This document shows, in pieces, positions 32,656 to 41,255 of a DNA stretch of 64,000 bases. Position 1 is the first letter of the stretch, and each line of letters begins with the position of its first letter. This stretch comes from Nonomuraea coxensis DSM 45129. GTDB taxonomy: Bacteria > Actinomycetota > Actinomycetes > Streptosporangiales > Streptosporangiaceae. The stretch lies in contig NZ_CP068985.1 in assembly GCF_019397265.1 (NCBI RefSeq), forward strand, positions 5,064,501 through 5,128,500, given 5' to 3'. Both the position numbers and the translations under genes were made by a program. The notes beneath the pieces were generated by a model. It was given only the letters and a program-made list of their open reading frames with translations. It had not been told where the DNA came from and did no database searches.

Positions 32656-34386
32656 TCAGCCTCCCAGGATCGCCACGGTGTCGGGCGGCAGGGTCAGGTC
32701 GTCCCCGGACAGCGTGATCCCGGGGTCCGAGGCGGCCAGCAGGCGGGTGCGGCCCCGGGCGGGCACGACCCGCGCCTCTCCCCCGAGGTTGGCCGCGACC
32801 AGGACCGGCCCCCGCTCGACGGACACCAGCCCGGCCGCCTCGTCGCCGCCGGCGCGGACCCGGCCGAGCCGGCCGTCGGTGAGCGCCGGCAGCCGCCGCC
32901 GCAGCGCGATCAGCTCGCGGTGCCAGGCCAGCAGCCGGGCGTGCGGCTCCTTGCCGGGCTCGCTCCAGTCCAGGCGGGAGCGTTCGAACGTGGCCGGGTC
33001 CTGCGGGTCCGGCACCTGTCCGGGCTCCCATCCGAAGGCTGCGAACTCCCGGCGGCGGCCCTCGCTGACCGCGCGGCCCAGCTCGGGGTCCTCGTGGTCG
33101 GTGAAGTACTGGAACGGGGTGCTCGCCCCCCACTCCTCGCCCTGGAACACCATCGGCGTGAAGGGGGCGGTGAGCAGCAGCGCGGCGGCGACCCGCAGCC
33201 GGCCCTCGCTCATCAGCGCGCCGGACCGCTCGCCCCGCGCCCGGTTGCCGACCTGGTCGTGGTTCTGCGCGCACACGACGAACCGGTGGCCGGGCAGCCC
33301 CGCCGGGGACCTCCCGTGGGTCCGGCCGCGGTGCGGCGACCACGTGCCGTCGTACACCCACGCCTGGCGCAGGGCCTTGACGAGCAGGCCGAGCGGGCCG
33401 AAGTCCGCGTAGTAGCCGTCGCGCTCGCCGGTCAGCACCGCGTGCAGGGCGTGGTGCCACTCGTCGGCCCAGGCCGCGTCGAGCCCGTAGCCGCCGCTCT
33501 CGCGGGAGCGGACGAAGCGGGGGTCGTTGAGGTCGCTCTCGGCGATGAGGAACAGCGGGCGGCGCACGTGCGCCGCCAGCTCCGCGACCTCCTCGGCGAG
33601 CCGCTCCAGGATGTGCGCGGCCGAGTCGTCGGCGATGGCGTGCACGGCGTCGAGGCGCAGGCCGTCGCAGTGGTAGTCGCGCAGCCACATGAGGGCGTTG
33701 TCGATGACGAACGCGCGTACCTCGCCGCTGCCGGGGCCGTCGAAGTTGACCCCGTCGCCCCAGTTGGTGCTGTGGCGGCCGGTGAAGTAGGGGCCGAACC
33801 GCGGCAGGTAGTTGCCGGAGGGGCCGAGGTGGTTGTAGACGACGTCCATGACGACGCCGAGGCCGTGCGCGTGGCAGGCGTCCACCAGGCGTTTGAGCCC
33901 GTCGGGGCCGCCGTAGGCGTGGTGGGGGGCGTACAGCGAGACGCCGTCGTAGCCCCAGCCGCGGCGGCCGGAGAACTCGGCGACCGGCATCAGCTCGATC
34001 GCGTCCACGCCCAGCTCGGCCAGGTGCGGCAGGCGCTCGATCACGCCGTCGAAGGTGCCCTCGGGCGAGAAGGTGCCGACGTGCAGCTCGTACAGGACCG
34101 CGCCGGGCAGCGGGGTGCCCCGCCAGGCGGCGTCGGTCCAGGGGAAGGCGGCGTGGCCGACCAGCCGGGAGGGCCCGTGCGGACCGTGCGGCTGGTACGG
34201 CGAGCGCGGATCGGGCCACGGCGGGCCGCCGTCCAGCGCGTACGCGTAGTCGGTGCCCGGCCCCGCCTCCTCCACCGCGCGCTCCCACCAGCCGCCGGCG
34301 GCCGGCCGCATGGGGAGCCTGCGCTCCCCCAGGACCAGCTCCACCCGTTCGCGTTCGGGCGCCCACACCCGGAACTCGTGCGCCAC
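32656..34386 (-). CDS. treZ: Malto-oligosyltrehalose trehalohydrolase
   Basis: The protein has 576 residues. The GTG at 34386 (VAHEFRVWAPE) is preferred because GGGGAGGG is correctly placed; an ATG at 34419 would add 11 residues. The N-terminal CBM48-like domain is followed by the GH13 barrel: VVMDVVYNHLGPSGNYL, DGLRLDAVHAIAD (nucleophile Asp), LFLIAESDLNDPR (acid Glu), and CAQNHDQVGNR (third Asp). The VYELHVGTFSPEGTFDG block is typical of TreZ. It releases trehalose from maltooligosyltrehalose. The partner synthase treY is not in the window. Confidence 0.93.
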   Translation of the reverse strand: MAHEFRVWAPERERVELVLGERRLPMRPAAGGWWERAVEEAGPGTDYAYALDGGPPWPDPRSPYQPHGPHGPSRLVGHAAFPWTDAAWRGTPLPGAVLYELHVGTFSPEGTFDGVIERLPHLAELGVDAIELMPVAEFSGRRGWGYDGVSLYAPHHAYGGPDGLKRLVDACHAHGLGVVMDVVYNHLGPSGNYLPRFGPYFTGRHSTNWGDGVNFDGPGSGEVRAFVIDNALMWLRDYHCDGLRLDAVHAIADDSAAHILERLAEEVAELAAHVRRPLFLIAESDLNDPRFVRSRESGGYGLDAAWADEWHHALHAVLTGERDGYYADFGPLGLLVKALRQAWVYDGTWSPHRGRTHGRSPAGLPGHRFVVCAQNHDQVGNRARGERSGALMSEGRLRVAAALLLTAPFTPMVFQGEEWGASTPFQYFTDHEDPELGRAVSEGRRREFAAFGWEPGQVPDPQDPATFERSRLDWSEPGKEPHARLLAWHRELIALRRRLPALTDGRLGRVRAGGDEAAGLVSVERGPVLVAANLGGEARVVPARGRTRLLAASDPGITLSGDDLTLPPDTVAILGG

Positions 34387-34551
34387 CCCTGCCCTCCCCA
34401 CCCGGCGTCCGTCCGGCATGCGTCCCAGCCGCCGTCCGACGCGGGGCGGAAGGCCGGGCGCGCGGGTTCCTACCCGCTCCCACCTCCCGCATGCCCTTCC
34501 GCCGTCCCGGCGCGCGCGGTCTGTCGGTGATGATCTCTAGTGTTCTGCTCC

Positions 34552-37275
34552 ATGACGACTGCTCAGCGGGCGCCCGGGCGCGCCTGCCCACCCCCCGACG
34601 AGATTCCCGCGAGCGCGAGCGGATGGCACGGTCTCCGGCGCGCCGTCGCCGCCGGTGACGCGGCGGCGGCGGCCGACGTGGTGCTGCGGCTCGGCGCGGA
34701 GGAGCGCCGCGAGATCGCCGGACGGCTGCGCGCGTACGTGGGCGAGGCGCGCGCGGCCGCCCACGCCCGGTTCGACGCGGCCCGGCAGCGGGCGCAGGAG
34801 GCGGAGCAGCGGGCCATGCGGGAGTTCGTCCGTGAACAGGTGGCGCAGGGCATGGCCACGGAGGTCGCGCAGAGCTGGTGGTGGCAGGGGCCCTACCAGG
34901 AGCACCAGCACCACGTCGACTGGAACATGCGCAACGCCTGGATCGCGCCCCTCCGCGTCGCGGGAGCGGGCACCCTGGGCGGCCCGGCCGCGGTCACCGA
35001 CTGGCTCCTCCGGCGCGACTTCGCCGAGTGGCGCGAGACGATGCCGATCGAGCCGCTGCTGAGGGTCGTCGCGGCCCGGCCCGCGGAGTGGCGGGCCGAC
35101 CTCGCCGCCCGCCTGGCCGCCCGGCTGCGCGGCACCCGCGCCCAGCTCGACAACGGCGCCGCCGGCCTGACGCTGGAGCTGCTGCGCCGCGCCGGCGGCG
35201 CACCGCCCGAGCACGAGCCGCTGGTCGTCGCCTGGGTGTCCACCGAGCCCGACCTCGCCGCCGACCCGCTCGCCCCGCACCTGATCCCCCGGCTGTTCGA
35301 GGCCGAGGGCGTGGGCCGGGCGCTGCGCGACGACCGGGCCGACGCCCCTTCGGGCCGCTCCTGGCTGCGCGCGCTCGCGGAGACGGCTCCGGTCGGCCGC
35401 GAGCGGCTCGTCGAGGGCTGCCTGAGCCGGTTCCTGCGCGGCGGCACGGCCGTCGACCTGCGTTTCTTCGTACGGCTGCACGACCTGCTCGATCCGGCCC
35501 CCGACCAGGAACGGGTCCGTGACTACCTGCGGCTGCTGCCGGCCGCCCCCGGCCCGGTCGCCGAGCTGGCCCTGCGGATGCTGCGCGGGCCCGGCGTCAC
35601 GCTGAGCGGCGAGGAGGTCGGCGAGGCGGTGACGGCGCTGCTGTTCCGTCCCGAGAGCAAGCTCGTCCGGGCGGGGCTGACGCTGCTCGACCGGGCCGCC
35701 CGCGACGCCTCCGGCGACCTCGACGAGCTGGCGCCCGCGCTCGCCTCGGCGTTCCTGTGCGAGTCGTACGAGGTGCGGGAGCGCGCGGTCCGCTGGGCCG
35801 TCAAGCACGCGGGGCGCATGACGGCCGTGGGTGCGGAGGCGGTGCGGGAGGCGGCGGCCGTCCTGCCGCCCGACCTCGCCGCCCGCCTGGCCCCCGCTTA
35901 CGGCGCGGTCGAGGCGGAGGCCGTGCCGGCCGACGTCTTCGAGCCGGGCGAGCCGCCCGTGTTCGACGCGCCCGCCCGCCGTCCCGTCCGCCCCGCGATG
36001 GAGACGCTGGCCCGCACCTACAACCAGCTCCACCACGAGTTCGCCTTCGAACGCTGGCTCGACGGCTTCGTCCGGCACCCGCACGCCAGGAGGGCGCCGG
36101 ACGAGCCGACGGAGCTGCGCCGGACGGGCAACTGGCCGCTTCTGGAGCAGTGGACGGAGGCGCTGCTCCGCGCCGCCGCCGGGGAGGCCGTCGCGCTCAC
36201 CGCCGAAGGGCGGCTGCCCGGCCCGGGGCGGGTCTCGCCGCTCTACGGGGCGATGCTGCGGCGCTGCGCCGAGGTCCACGCCGCGCTGGTGAAGGGGGCG
36301 CTGCCGCCGTACCTGCTGGCCACGCCCACCCACACCTCGGGCCACGTCGACCCGGCCGAGCTGGTGGCCAGGCTCGAAGGGTACGAGCGCGACGGCGTCC
36401 GGGCGCTGCCCGACGACCTGGGGCAGGCGCTGCTGCGGCTGCCGCGCTCGGTGGACCCCGGCGTGGTGGCGCGCGCCGGCCGGCTGACCTCCGAGGCGGG
36501 CGTCACGCTGACGCGCTGGCTGACCGACCGGCCCGAGCCCGTGACGGGCGTCGAGTGGCCCGCCGTCCCCGGCCCGGGCCCCCGGCCGCGCGTCCGGCGG
36601 GAGCCGACCGGGATCGCGTTCGTTGACGCCCTGTTCCGCGATCCGCCGCCCCGCCACTGGATGAGCTACAACATGTCGATGTGGTGGCTGGTGCTGCCCT
36701 CCGACCGGGAGGTCGCGGCCATGCACTTCATCCCCTACCTGTACGACGACTGGCGGGGGCCCGGCAGTCTCCGGCCGGAGATCTCCCGGCTCTGCCACCA
36801 GGAGGGGCCGGCGGGCGAGGGGATGGCGCTGCTGCTGGGCGTCCTGCTGGGCGAGGACGGCTGGGACGCCGAACGCTGCAGGGAGCCGCTGCTGCGCGCG
36901 GTCGCCACGGGGTCCCTGCCCGCCGCCGAGTGCGGCCGGCAACTGGCGCGCTGCCTGCGCCTGCTCGACCGCGTGCGGCCCGCCGTCGTGGTGCGGGCCC
37001 TCGACGAGTGCGCGCGGCGCGGCGCCCACCGGGAGGTCTGGCAGATCATGAGCGGCCTGCTGCCGGTCCACCTGCCGGAGCGGGGAGAGCGGGCCACCTC
37101 CGCCCACACCCGGATGCTGGAGTTCGCCGCCGACGTGGCCGGCTGGGCCGGGGCGCGTGGCGTGATCCCCGAGGTCGCGGGCATCGCCGCGCGTGGCGGG
37201 TCGAGCGGGCTCGTCCGCGCGGCCCGCCGCCTGCACGAGCAGCTCGCGAGGGAGGACGCGAGCCCCGGCCGCTGA
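34552..37275 (+). CDS. DUF6493-type large helical-repeat protein
   Basis: The protein has 907 residues from the ATG at 34552; a GTG at 34540 is in frame. It is almost entirely alpha-helical, rich in Leu, Ala, Arg and Glu, with HEAT/ARM-like repeating helices (ELALRMLRGPGVTLSGEEVG, and KLVRAGLTLLDRAARDASG then ELAPALASAFLCESYEVRER). The pattern METLARTYNQLHHEFAFERW in the middle and HWMSYNMSMWWLVLPSDREV near residue 705 look like family-specific anchors. I place it in the DUF6493 group from memory of such actinobacterial proteins, with moderate certainty. No catalytic motif, signal or membrane segment is seen. It may be a scaffold. Its stop is 3 bp from the convergent small secreted gene. Confidence 0.8.
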   Translation: MTTAQRAPGRACPPPDEIPASASGWHGLRRAVAAGDAAAAADVVLRLGAEERREIAGRLRAYVGEARAAAHARFDAARQRAQEAEQRAMREFVREQVAQGMATEVAQSWWWQGPYQEHQHHVDWNMRNAWIAPLRVAGAGTLGGPAAVTDWLLRRDFAEWRETMPIEPLLRVVAARPAEWRADLAARLAARLRGTRAQLDNGAAGLTLELLRRAGGAPPEHEPLVVAWVSTEPDLAADPLAPHLIPRLFEAEGVGRALRDDRADAPSGRSWLRALAETAPVGRERLVEGCLSRFLRGGTAVDLRFFVRLHDLLDPAPDQERVRDYLRLLPAAPGPVAELALRMLRGPGVTLSGEEVGEAVTALLFRPESKLVRAGLTLLDRAARDASGDLDELAPALASAFLCESYEVRERAVRWAVKHAGRMTAVGAEAVREAAAVLPPDLAARLAPAYGAVEAEAVPADVFEPGEPPVFDAPARRPVRPAMETLARTYNQLHHEFAFERWLDGFVRHPHARRAPDEPTELRRTGNWPLLEQWTEALLRAAAGEAVALTAEGRLPGPGRVSPLYGAMLRRCAEVHAALVKGALPPYLLATPTHTSGHVDPAELVARLEGYERDGVRALPDDLGQALLRLPRSVDPGVVARAGRLTSEAGVTLTRWLTDRPEPVTGVEWPAVPGPGPRPRVRREPTGIAFVDALFRDPPPRHWMSYNMSMWWLVLPSDREVAAMHFIPYLYDDWRGPGSLRPEISRLCHQEGPAGEGMALLLGVLLGEDGWDAERCREPLLRAVATGSLPAAECGRQLARCLRLLDRVRPAVVVRALDECARRGAHREVWQIMSGLLPVHLPERGERATSAHTRMLEFAADVAGWAGARGVIPEVAGIAARGGSSGLVRAARRLHEQLAREDASPGR

Positions 37276-37278
37276 CCG

Positions 37279-37470
37279 TCAGCCGCCCTGCGTCCACACC
37301 GTCCGCAGGCCGCCCTTGCCCCAGGCGGTGGCCATGCCGTCGGTGGAGTGGATGGCGCCCCACTTCCAGCTCGTGGGCGCGGCGGCGACGGCGGGCTGCG
37401 CGGACACGGTCAGCGCGACGGCGGCGGTGGCGGTGGCGGTCAGGGCGCGGATGAGCAGAGGTCTCTTCAC
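37279..37470 (-). CDS. Small secreted peptide
   Basis: The protein has 63 residues from a GTG at 37470. A signal peptide (KRPLLIRALTATATAAVALT, cleavage near PAVAAA) leaves a mature peptide of about 34 residues, TSWKWGAIHSTDGMATAWGK and GGLRTVWTQGG, rich in Trp and Gly. No family is recognised. The ribosome site is weak (CTCTGGGACGT). It lies between the DUF6493 gene and the XdhC-like gene. Confidence 0.6.
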   Translation of the reverse strand: MKRPLLIRALTATATAAVALTVSAQPAVAAAPTSWKWGAIHSTDGMATAWGKGGLRTVWTQGG

Positions 37471-37535
37471 ACGTCCCAGAGGTACCGGGGCCGGCTTGCG
37501 GACGGCTTGGAAACGAGAGGCACCCGGCGCCGCCG

Positions 37536-38063
37536 TCAGAAGGCGAACCCGCCGGGACGGCCGTTGCGGTCGGCGATCAGGCCGGCCAGGGTGGCGACGG
37601 CGATCTCCGGCGGGGTGCGGGAGCCGATGTTGAGCCCGATCGGCCGGCGGACGCGGGCCACCTCCTCCGGCGGCACGCCGAGGTCGGCCAGCGCCCGCAC
37701 GTGCGGGCCCGTGTGGCGGGGGCTGCCCATGATGCCGATCCAGCGGGCCGGCGACGTGAGCAGGTCCCGCAGGACGGGGCCGATCTCGTCGCGGTGGTGG
37801 TCGGTGAGCACGACGTCGGCCGTGGCGTCCACGTGCCCGCCGATCTCGCGTACGGCGGGGAAGCCGTCGAGGCCGCGCGCCGGGTCGGGCTCCAGCAGGA
37901 CCGGCCGGAAGCCCAGCTCGGCGCCGAGGCGCAGCAGGCAGCCGGCCACCGGGGAGGCGAAGACGGCGACCAGGGTGCGCCCGGCCTCCCCTGCGGTCTC
38001 CTCGGCGGGGGCGTCGCCGTGGGCGACCTCGCAGGCCGGGTCCTCGTCGTGGATGTGGGTCAT
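37536..38063 (-). CDS. XdhC C-terminal-domain protein
   Basis: The 175-residue protein contains only the C-terminal Rossmann-like domain of XdhC. VAVFASPVAGCLLRLGAELG starts the fold, then HHRDEIGPVLRDLLT, RWIGIMGSPRHTGPHV and RPIGLNIGSRTPPEIAVATL follow, all family signatures. The usual N-terminal XdhC_CoxI domain with its CxxGGxV motif is absent. XdhC proteins load sulfurated molybdenum cofactor into xanthine dehydrogenase-type enzymes; a role for the formate dehydrogenase 14 kb away is possible but unproven. Confidence 0.88.
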   Translation of the reverse strand: MTHIHDEDPACEVAHGDAPAEETAGEAGRTLVAVFASPVAGCLLRLGAELGFRPVLLEPDPARGLDGFPAVREIGGHVDATADVVLTDHHRDEIGPVLRDLLTSPARWIGIMGSPRHTGPHVRALADLGVPPEEVARVRRPIGLNIGSRTPPEIAVATLAGLIADRNGRPGGFAF

Positions 38064-38232
38064 GTCCGCAGTGTGCCACGTGACAGCGGGCCGCAGGGGG
38101 TGGCCTGACCGTCCGGCAACGATTCCATCACGGGGTGAATATCCGGCGGCGGCCGGGAAGTAGCCATGCCGTTCTCCCCCGGCTGGGCCCCGCAGAGGAG
38201 GCCGCAGGCGAGGGTCTCCCCGGAGGTTCCTG

Positions 38233-39486
38233 ATGACGCGCCCGCACCCCCCGACCGGCCCCGGCGCCGATCACCCCAGCCCCGCCGACAGCCAGGCCGG
38301 CGACCCTGGAACCGCGCCTGGCGGCGCTCTGAGTGCCGCGCCCGGCGGCGTGGCCGGCGGTGAGGCGTACCGTTCGCTCGCGGACGACGTGCGGGGCGAG
38401 CCCGCCGCCTCGCGGGCGCGGCGCGGCGAGGCCGAGACCTACTTCGGCCGCCCCGGGCGCGCCCTGACCGGCCACCCGTTCGCGTTCGGCTTCACCGCCG
38501 CGCTCGGGGTGCTGAGCGCCTGGCTGCTGGTGCAGGCGCTGGCCGCGTCCGCGTCGGTGCTGATCCTCATCGTGGTCTCGCTGTTCCTGGCCATCGGGCT
38601 CAACCCCGCCGTACGCCGCCTGGAGGAGCGCGGGCTGTCGCGCCAGTGGGCCATCACGGCCGTCTTCACCGGCGTGATCGTCTTCTTCGTCGGCTTCGGC
38701 GTGGCCGTGGTGCCCCCGCTGGCGACCCAGACCGGCGACTTCGTCACCCAGCTCCCCACCTACATCGGCGAGCTGCGGAACCATCCCCAGGTCCGCGCGC
38801 TCGACCAGCAGTACCAGCTGCTCGACCGGCTGCAGCAGTACCTGCTCAGCGGCGATCTCGGGCGGCAGATCTTCGGCGGGCTGCTGGGCGCGGCCGGGGT
38901 GGTGGTCAGCGCCGTGTTCTCGGCGCTGACCGTGCTCATCCTGACGTTGTACCTGCTGGCGTCGCTGCGTTCGATCACCTCGCTCGGCTACCGGCTGGTG
39001 CCCGCCAGCCGCCGCGAGCGCGTCCGGCTGCTGGGCGACGAGGTCATCAAGCGGATCGGCGGCTACGTCGCGGGCAACCTGCTGATCTCGCTGATCGCGG
39101 GCGTCACGACGTTCGTCTTCCTGTCGATCGCCCGCGTGCCTTACGCGCTCGCGCTCTCCCTCATCGTGGCCATCACCGACCTGATACCCCTGGTCGGCGC
39201 CACGATCGGGGCGGCCATCGGGACGCTCGTCGGGTTGTTCGTGTCGCTGCCGACGGGCATCGCCTGCCTGATCTTCTTCATCGTCTACCAGCAGATCGAG
39301 AACTACCTGATCGCGCCCCGGGTCATGATGTCGTCCGTGGACGTGCCGGCCGCGGTCACCATCATCGCGGCCCTGATCGGCGGGGCGCTGCTCGGGGTCG
39401 TGGGCGCGCTGCTGGCCATCCCGATCGCGGCGGCGATCCAGCTCGTCCTGCACGAGGTGACGCTGCCCCGGCAGGACCGGCATTGA
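38233..39486 (+). CDS. AI-2E family transporter
   Basis: The 417-residue protein starts with GGAGG 7-8 bp upstream. About 75 hydrophilic, low-complexity residues precede eight membrane helices. The family pattern is present: VSLFLAIGLNPAVRRLEERG, a long amphipathic stretch (TQLPTYIGELRNHPQVRALD), RRERVRLLGDEVIKRIGGYV then AGNLLISLIAG, DLIPLVGATIGAAIGTLVGL and QQIENYLIAPRVMM. Members export small molecules or exchange ions; substrate unknown. A 30-residue peptide gene follows within 75 bp. Confidence 0.92.
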   Translation: MTRPHPPTGPGADHPSPADSQAGDPGTAPGGALSAAPGGVAGGEAYRSLADDVRGEPAASRARRGEAETYFGRPGRALTGHPFAFGFTAALGVLSAWLLVQALAASASVLILIVVSLFLAIGLNPAVRRLEERGLSRQWAITAVFTGVIVFFVGFGVAVVPPLATQTGDFVTQLPTYIGELRNHPQVRALDQQYQLLDRLQQYLLSGDLGRQIFGGLLGAAGVVVSAVFSALTVLILTLYLLASLRSITSLGYRLVPASRRERVRLLGDEVIKRIGGYVAGNLLISLIAGVTTFVFLSIARVPYALALSLIVAITDLIPLVGATIGAAIGTLVGLFVSLPTGIACLIFFIVYQQIENYLIAPRVMMSSVDVPAAVTIIAALIGGALLGVVGALLAIPIAAAIQLVLHEVTLPRQDRH

Positions 39487-39558
39487 ACGACAGGTGTAAT
39501 GGGGCGACTACTGTGGGTATTCGTGGACTGTCAGCCACTTTTGCCCATAGGAGAAGCC

Positions 39559-39651
39559 ATGCGTCGTCTTCTGCTCGCTCTCGCCCTCGCCGTCGTCGCC
39601 GCCCTGGTGACGCTGTTCCTGCCGCAGGGGCGGCGCTGGGCGAAACGCTGA
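39559..39651 (+). CDS. 30-residue single-helix membrane peptide
   Basis: ATG with ATAGGAGAAGCC just upstream encodes MRRLLLALALAVVAALVTLF and LPQGRRWAKR, then TGA. The pattern is positive-inside/helix/positive tail, typical of small membrane peptides that bind larger partners. It is 72 bp after the AI-2E transporter on the same strand and may be its small partner. Its TGA abuts the stop of a possible minus-strand peptide. Confidence 0.6.
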   Translation: MRRLLLALALAVVAALVTLFLPQGRRWAKR

Positions 39652-39727
39652 TCAGCAGCCGGTAGAGCACCCGCTGCTCCTCCGTGGCGGCGTCCAGGCG
39701 TCCGCGATCAGGTCGTACGGGGACATC
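39652..39727 (-). CDS. Possible 24-residue peptide, or frame-shifted stub
   Basis: ATG behind a strong GGGAGGACGACG site encodes MSPYDLIADAWTPPRRSSGC and STGC. In the next frame the same DNA reads DAATEEQRVLYRLL, which looks more protein-like, so this could be a decayed gene start rather than a peptide. Confidence 0.3.
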
Positions 39728-39788
39728 GTCGTCCTCCCGGGACCCGGTCTGCGGCACGGCCCGCTTGTGGCGGACTCAAGCGGGCGCT

Positions 39789-41192
39789 TCAGTCGTCCGC
39801 AAGTGCGCGCCGGGCGCGGGCGGCCACGGCGACCCGGGCGGCGCACGACGCGCCGACCGCGAGGAGGGCGGCGACGGCGGCCACCACCCGCAGGAGGCCG
39901 TCGGCCGAGGCGGGCGCCGCGAAGTAGACGCTGCCGAGCCCGGCGACGGCGGTCACCCCGGCGAGCACGGGCCCGGTGGCGTTCAGCGCGGAGACGGCGG
40001 ACGCGAGCCGCGGCTCGACCAGCGTGGTGATCCTGGCGATGAGCGGGCTGTACCCGGCGGCGTGCCCGGCTCCGGCGAGGAGCAGCAGCGGGACGGCCGT
40101 GACCGGCTCCCACCGGTCGCGGAGGAGCAGCGCCAGCAGGACCGCTCCGGCGGCGAACGCGACCGGCCCGGCGACCGGCAGGGCGGCCTGGAGCCGGCGC
40201 GGGTAGCGGCTCCAGGTGAGGCTGAGCGTGCCGAAGCCGACGGCGTACGGGACGAACGCCAGCCCGGCGAGCAGCGGCGAGTACCCCAGCGCGGACTGCA
40301 GGTGCAGGGTCAGCGTGAGCAGGAACACCGTGTAGCAGCCCATGACGATCCAGCAGGCCGCGAGGCCCGGCTTGACCCCGGCAGGGCGCAGCGCCGCCGG
40401 GTCCAGCAGCGGGTTCCTGGCCCGGCTCTCGTACCGGGCGAAGGCCGCCAGCAGTGCCGCCCCGCCGGCGAGCGAGAGCCACGCCCAGGCGGGCCAGCCC
40501 TGCTCCCTGCCGAAGATGAGCGGGACGGTGAGCGCGGTCATCGCGACGGTCAGGACCGCGACGCCGGCCGGGTCGAGGCGGGCTCCGCCGGCGGTGCGCG
40601 TACGCGGCAGCACGCGCGGCCCCGCCAGCAGCACGGCGACGCCGACGGGCACGTTGATGAGGAAGACCGGCCGCCAGGACAGCCCGAACAGGTCGGCGCC
40701 CGCGACCAGCCCGCCCACGACCTGGCCCAGCGCGACCCCGAGGGCCAGCACCATGCTGTAGAGGCCGATCGCCCGGCGGCGGGCCGCGCCCTCGTGGTGG
40801 AGCTGGATGAGGGAGAAGATCTGCGGCGTGAGCAGCGCCGCCCCCATCCCCTGGGCGACCCGGGCGGCGACCAGCGCGGCCGGGCCCGGCGCGAGCCCGC
40901 ACAGCAGCGACGCCGCCGTGAACCAGGCGAGCCCGAGCAGGAACGCCCGCCGGTGGCCGATGAGGTCGCCGATCCTGGCGCAGGTGACCAGGAGCACGCC
41001 GGTGGTCAGCAGGTAGCCCGAAACGACGAGCTGGATCGCGGCGCCGTCCGCGTGCAGCTCGGCGCGGATGGTCTGCGCCGCCACGGACACGATCGAGCCG
41101 TCCATGGACGCCATGGCCTGCCCGGTGAGCAGCACGGCCAGCATCCGGCCCGGCCGGAGCGCCGCGCCGCGCGGGGGAACGAGAGTGGTCAT
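39789..41192 (-). CDS. MFS drug-efflux transporter, 14-helix DHA2 type
   Basis: The 467-residue protein has 14 predicted helices. The family pattern is AVLLTGQAMASMDGSIVSVA (motif D1 region), CARIGDLIGHRRAFLLG (motif A) and GQVVGGLVAG (motif C). It probably exports a hydrophobic compound using the proton gradient. It lies 63 bp downstream of a flavin monooxygenase on the same strand, so the two may be co-transcribed from the operator region at 42.43 kb, pairing chemical modification with efflux. Confidence 0.93.
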   Translation of the reverse strand: MTTLVPPRGAALRPGRMLAVLLTGQAMASMDGSIVSVAAQTIRAELHADGAAIQLVVSGYLLTTGVLLVTCARIGDLIGHRRAFLLGLAWFTAASLLCGLAPGPAALVAARVAQGMGAALLTPQIFSLIQLHHEGAARRRAIGLYSMVLALGVALGQVVGGLVAGADLFGLSWRPVFLINVPVGVAVLLAGPRVLPRTRTAGGARLDPAGVAVLTVAMTALTVPLIFGREQGWPAWAWLSLAGGAALLAAFARYESRARNPLLDPAALRPAGVKPGLAACWIVMGCYTVFLLTLTLHLQSALGYSPLLAGLAFVPYAVGFGTLSLTWSRYPRRLQAALPVAGPVAFAAGAVLLALLLRDRWEPVTAVPLLLLAGAGHAAGYSPLIARITTLVEPRLASAVSALNATGPVLAGVTAVAGLGSVYFAAPASADGLLRVVAAVAALLAVGASCAARVAVAARARRALADD

Positions 41193-41255
41193 TCCCTCAC
41201 TGTCGGGCGTACCGGCCCGCCCGGTCTTGAAGATCCTTGCGGTCCGGGACGCGGG

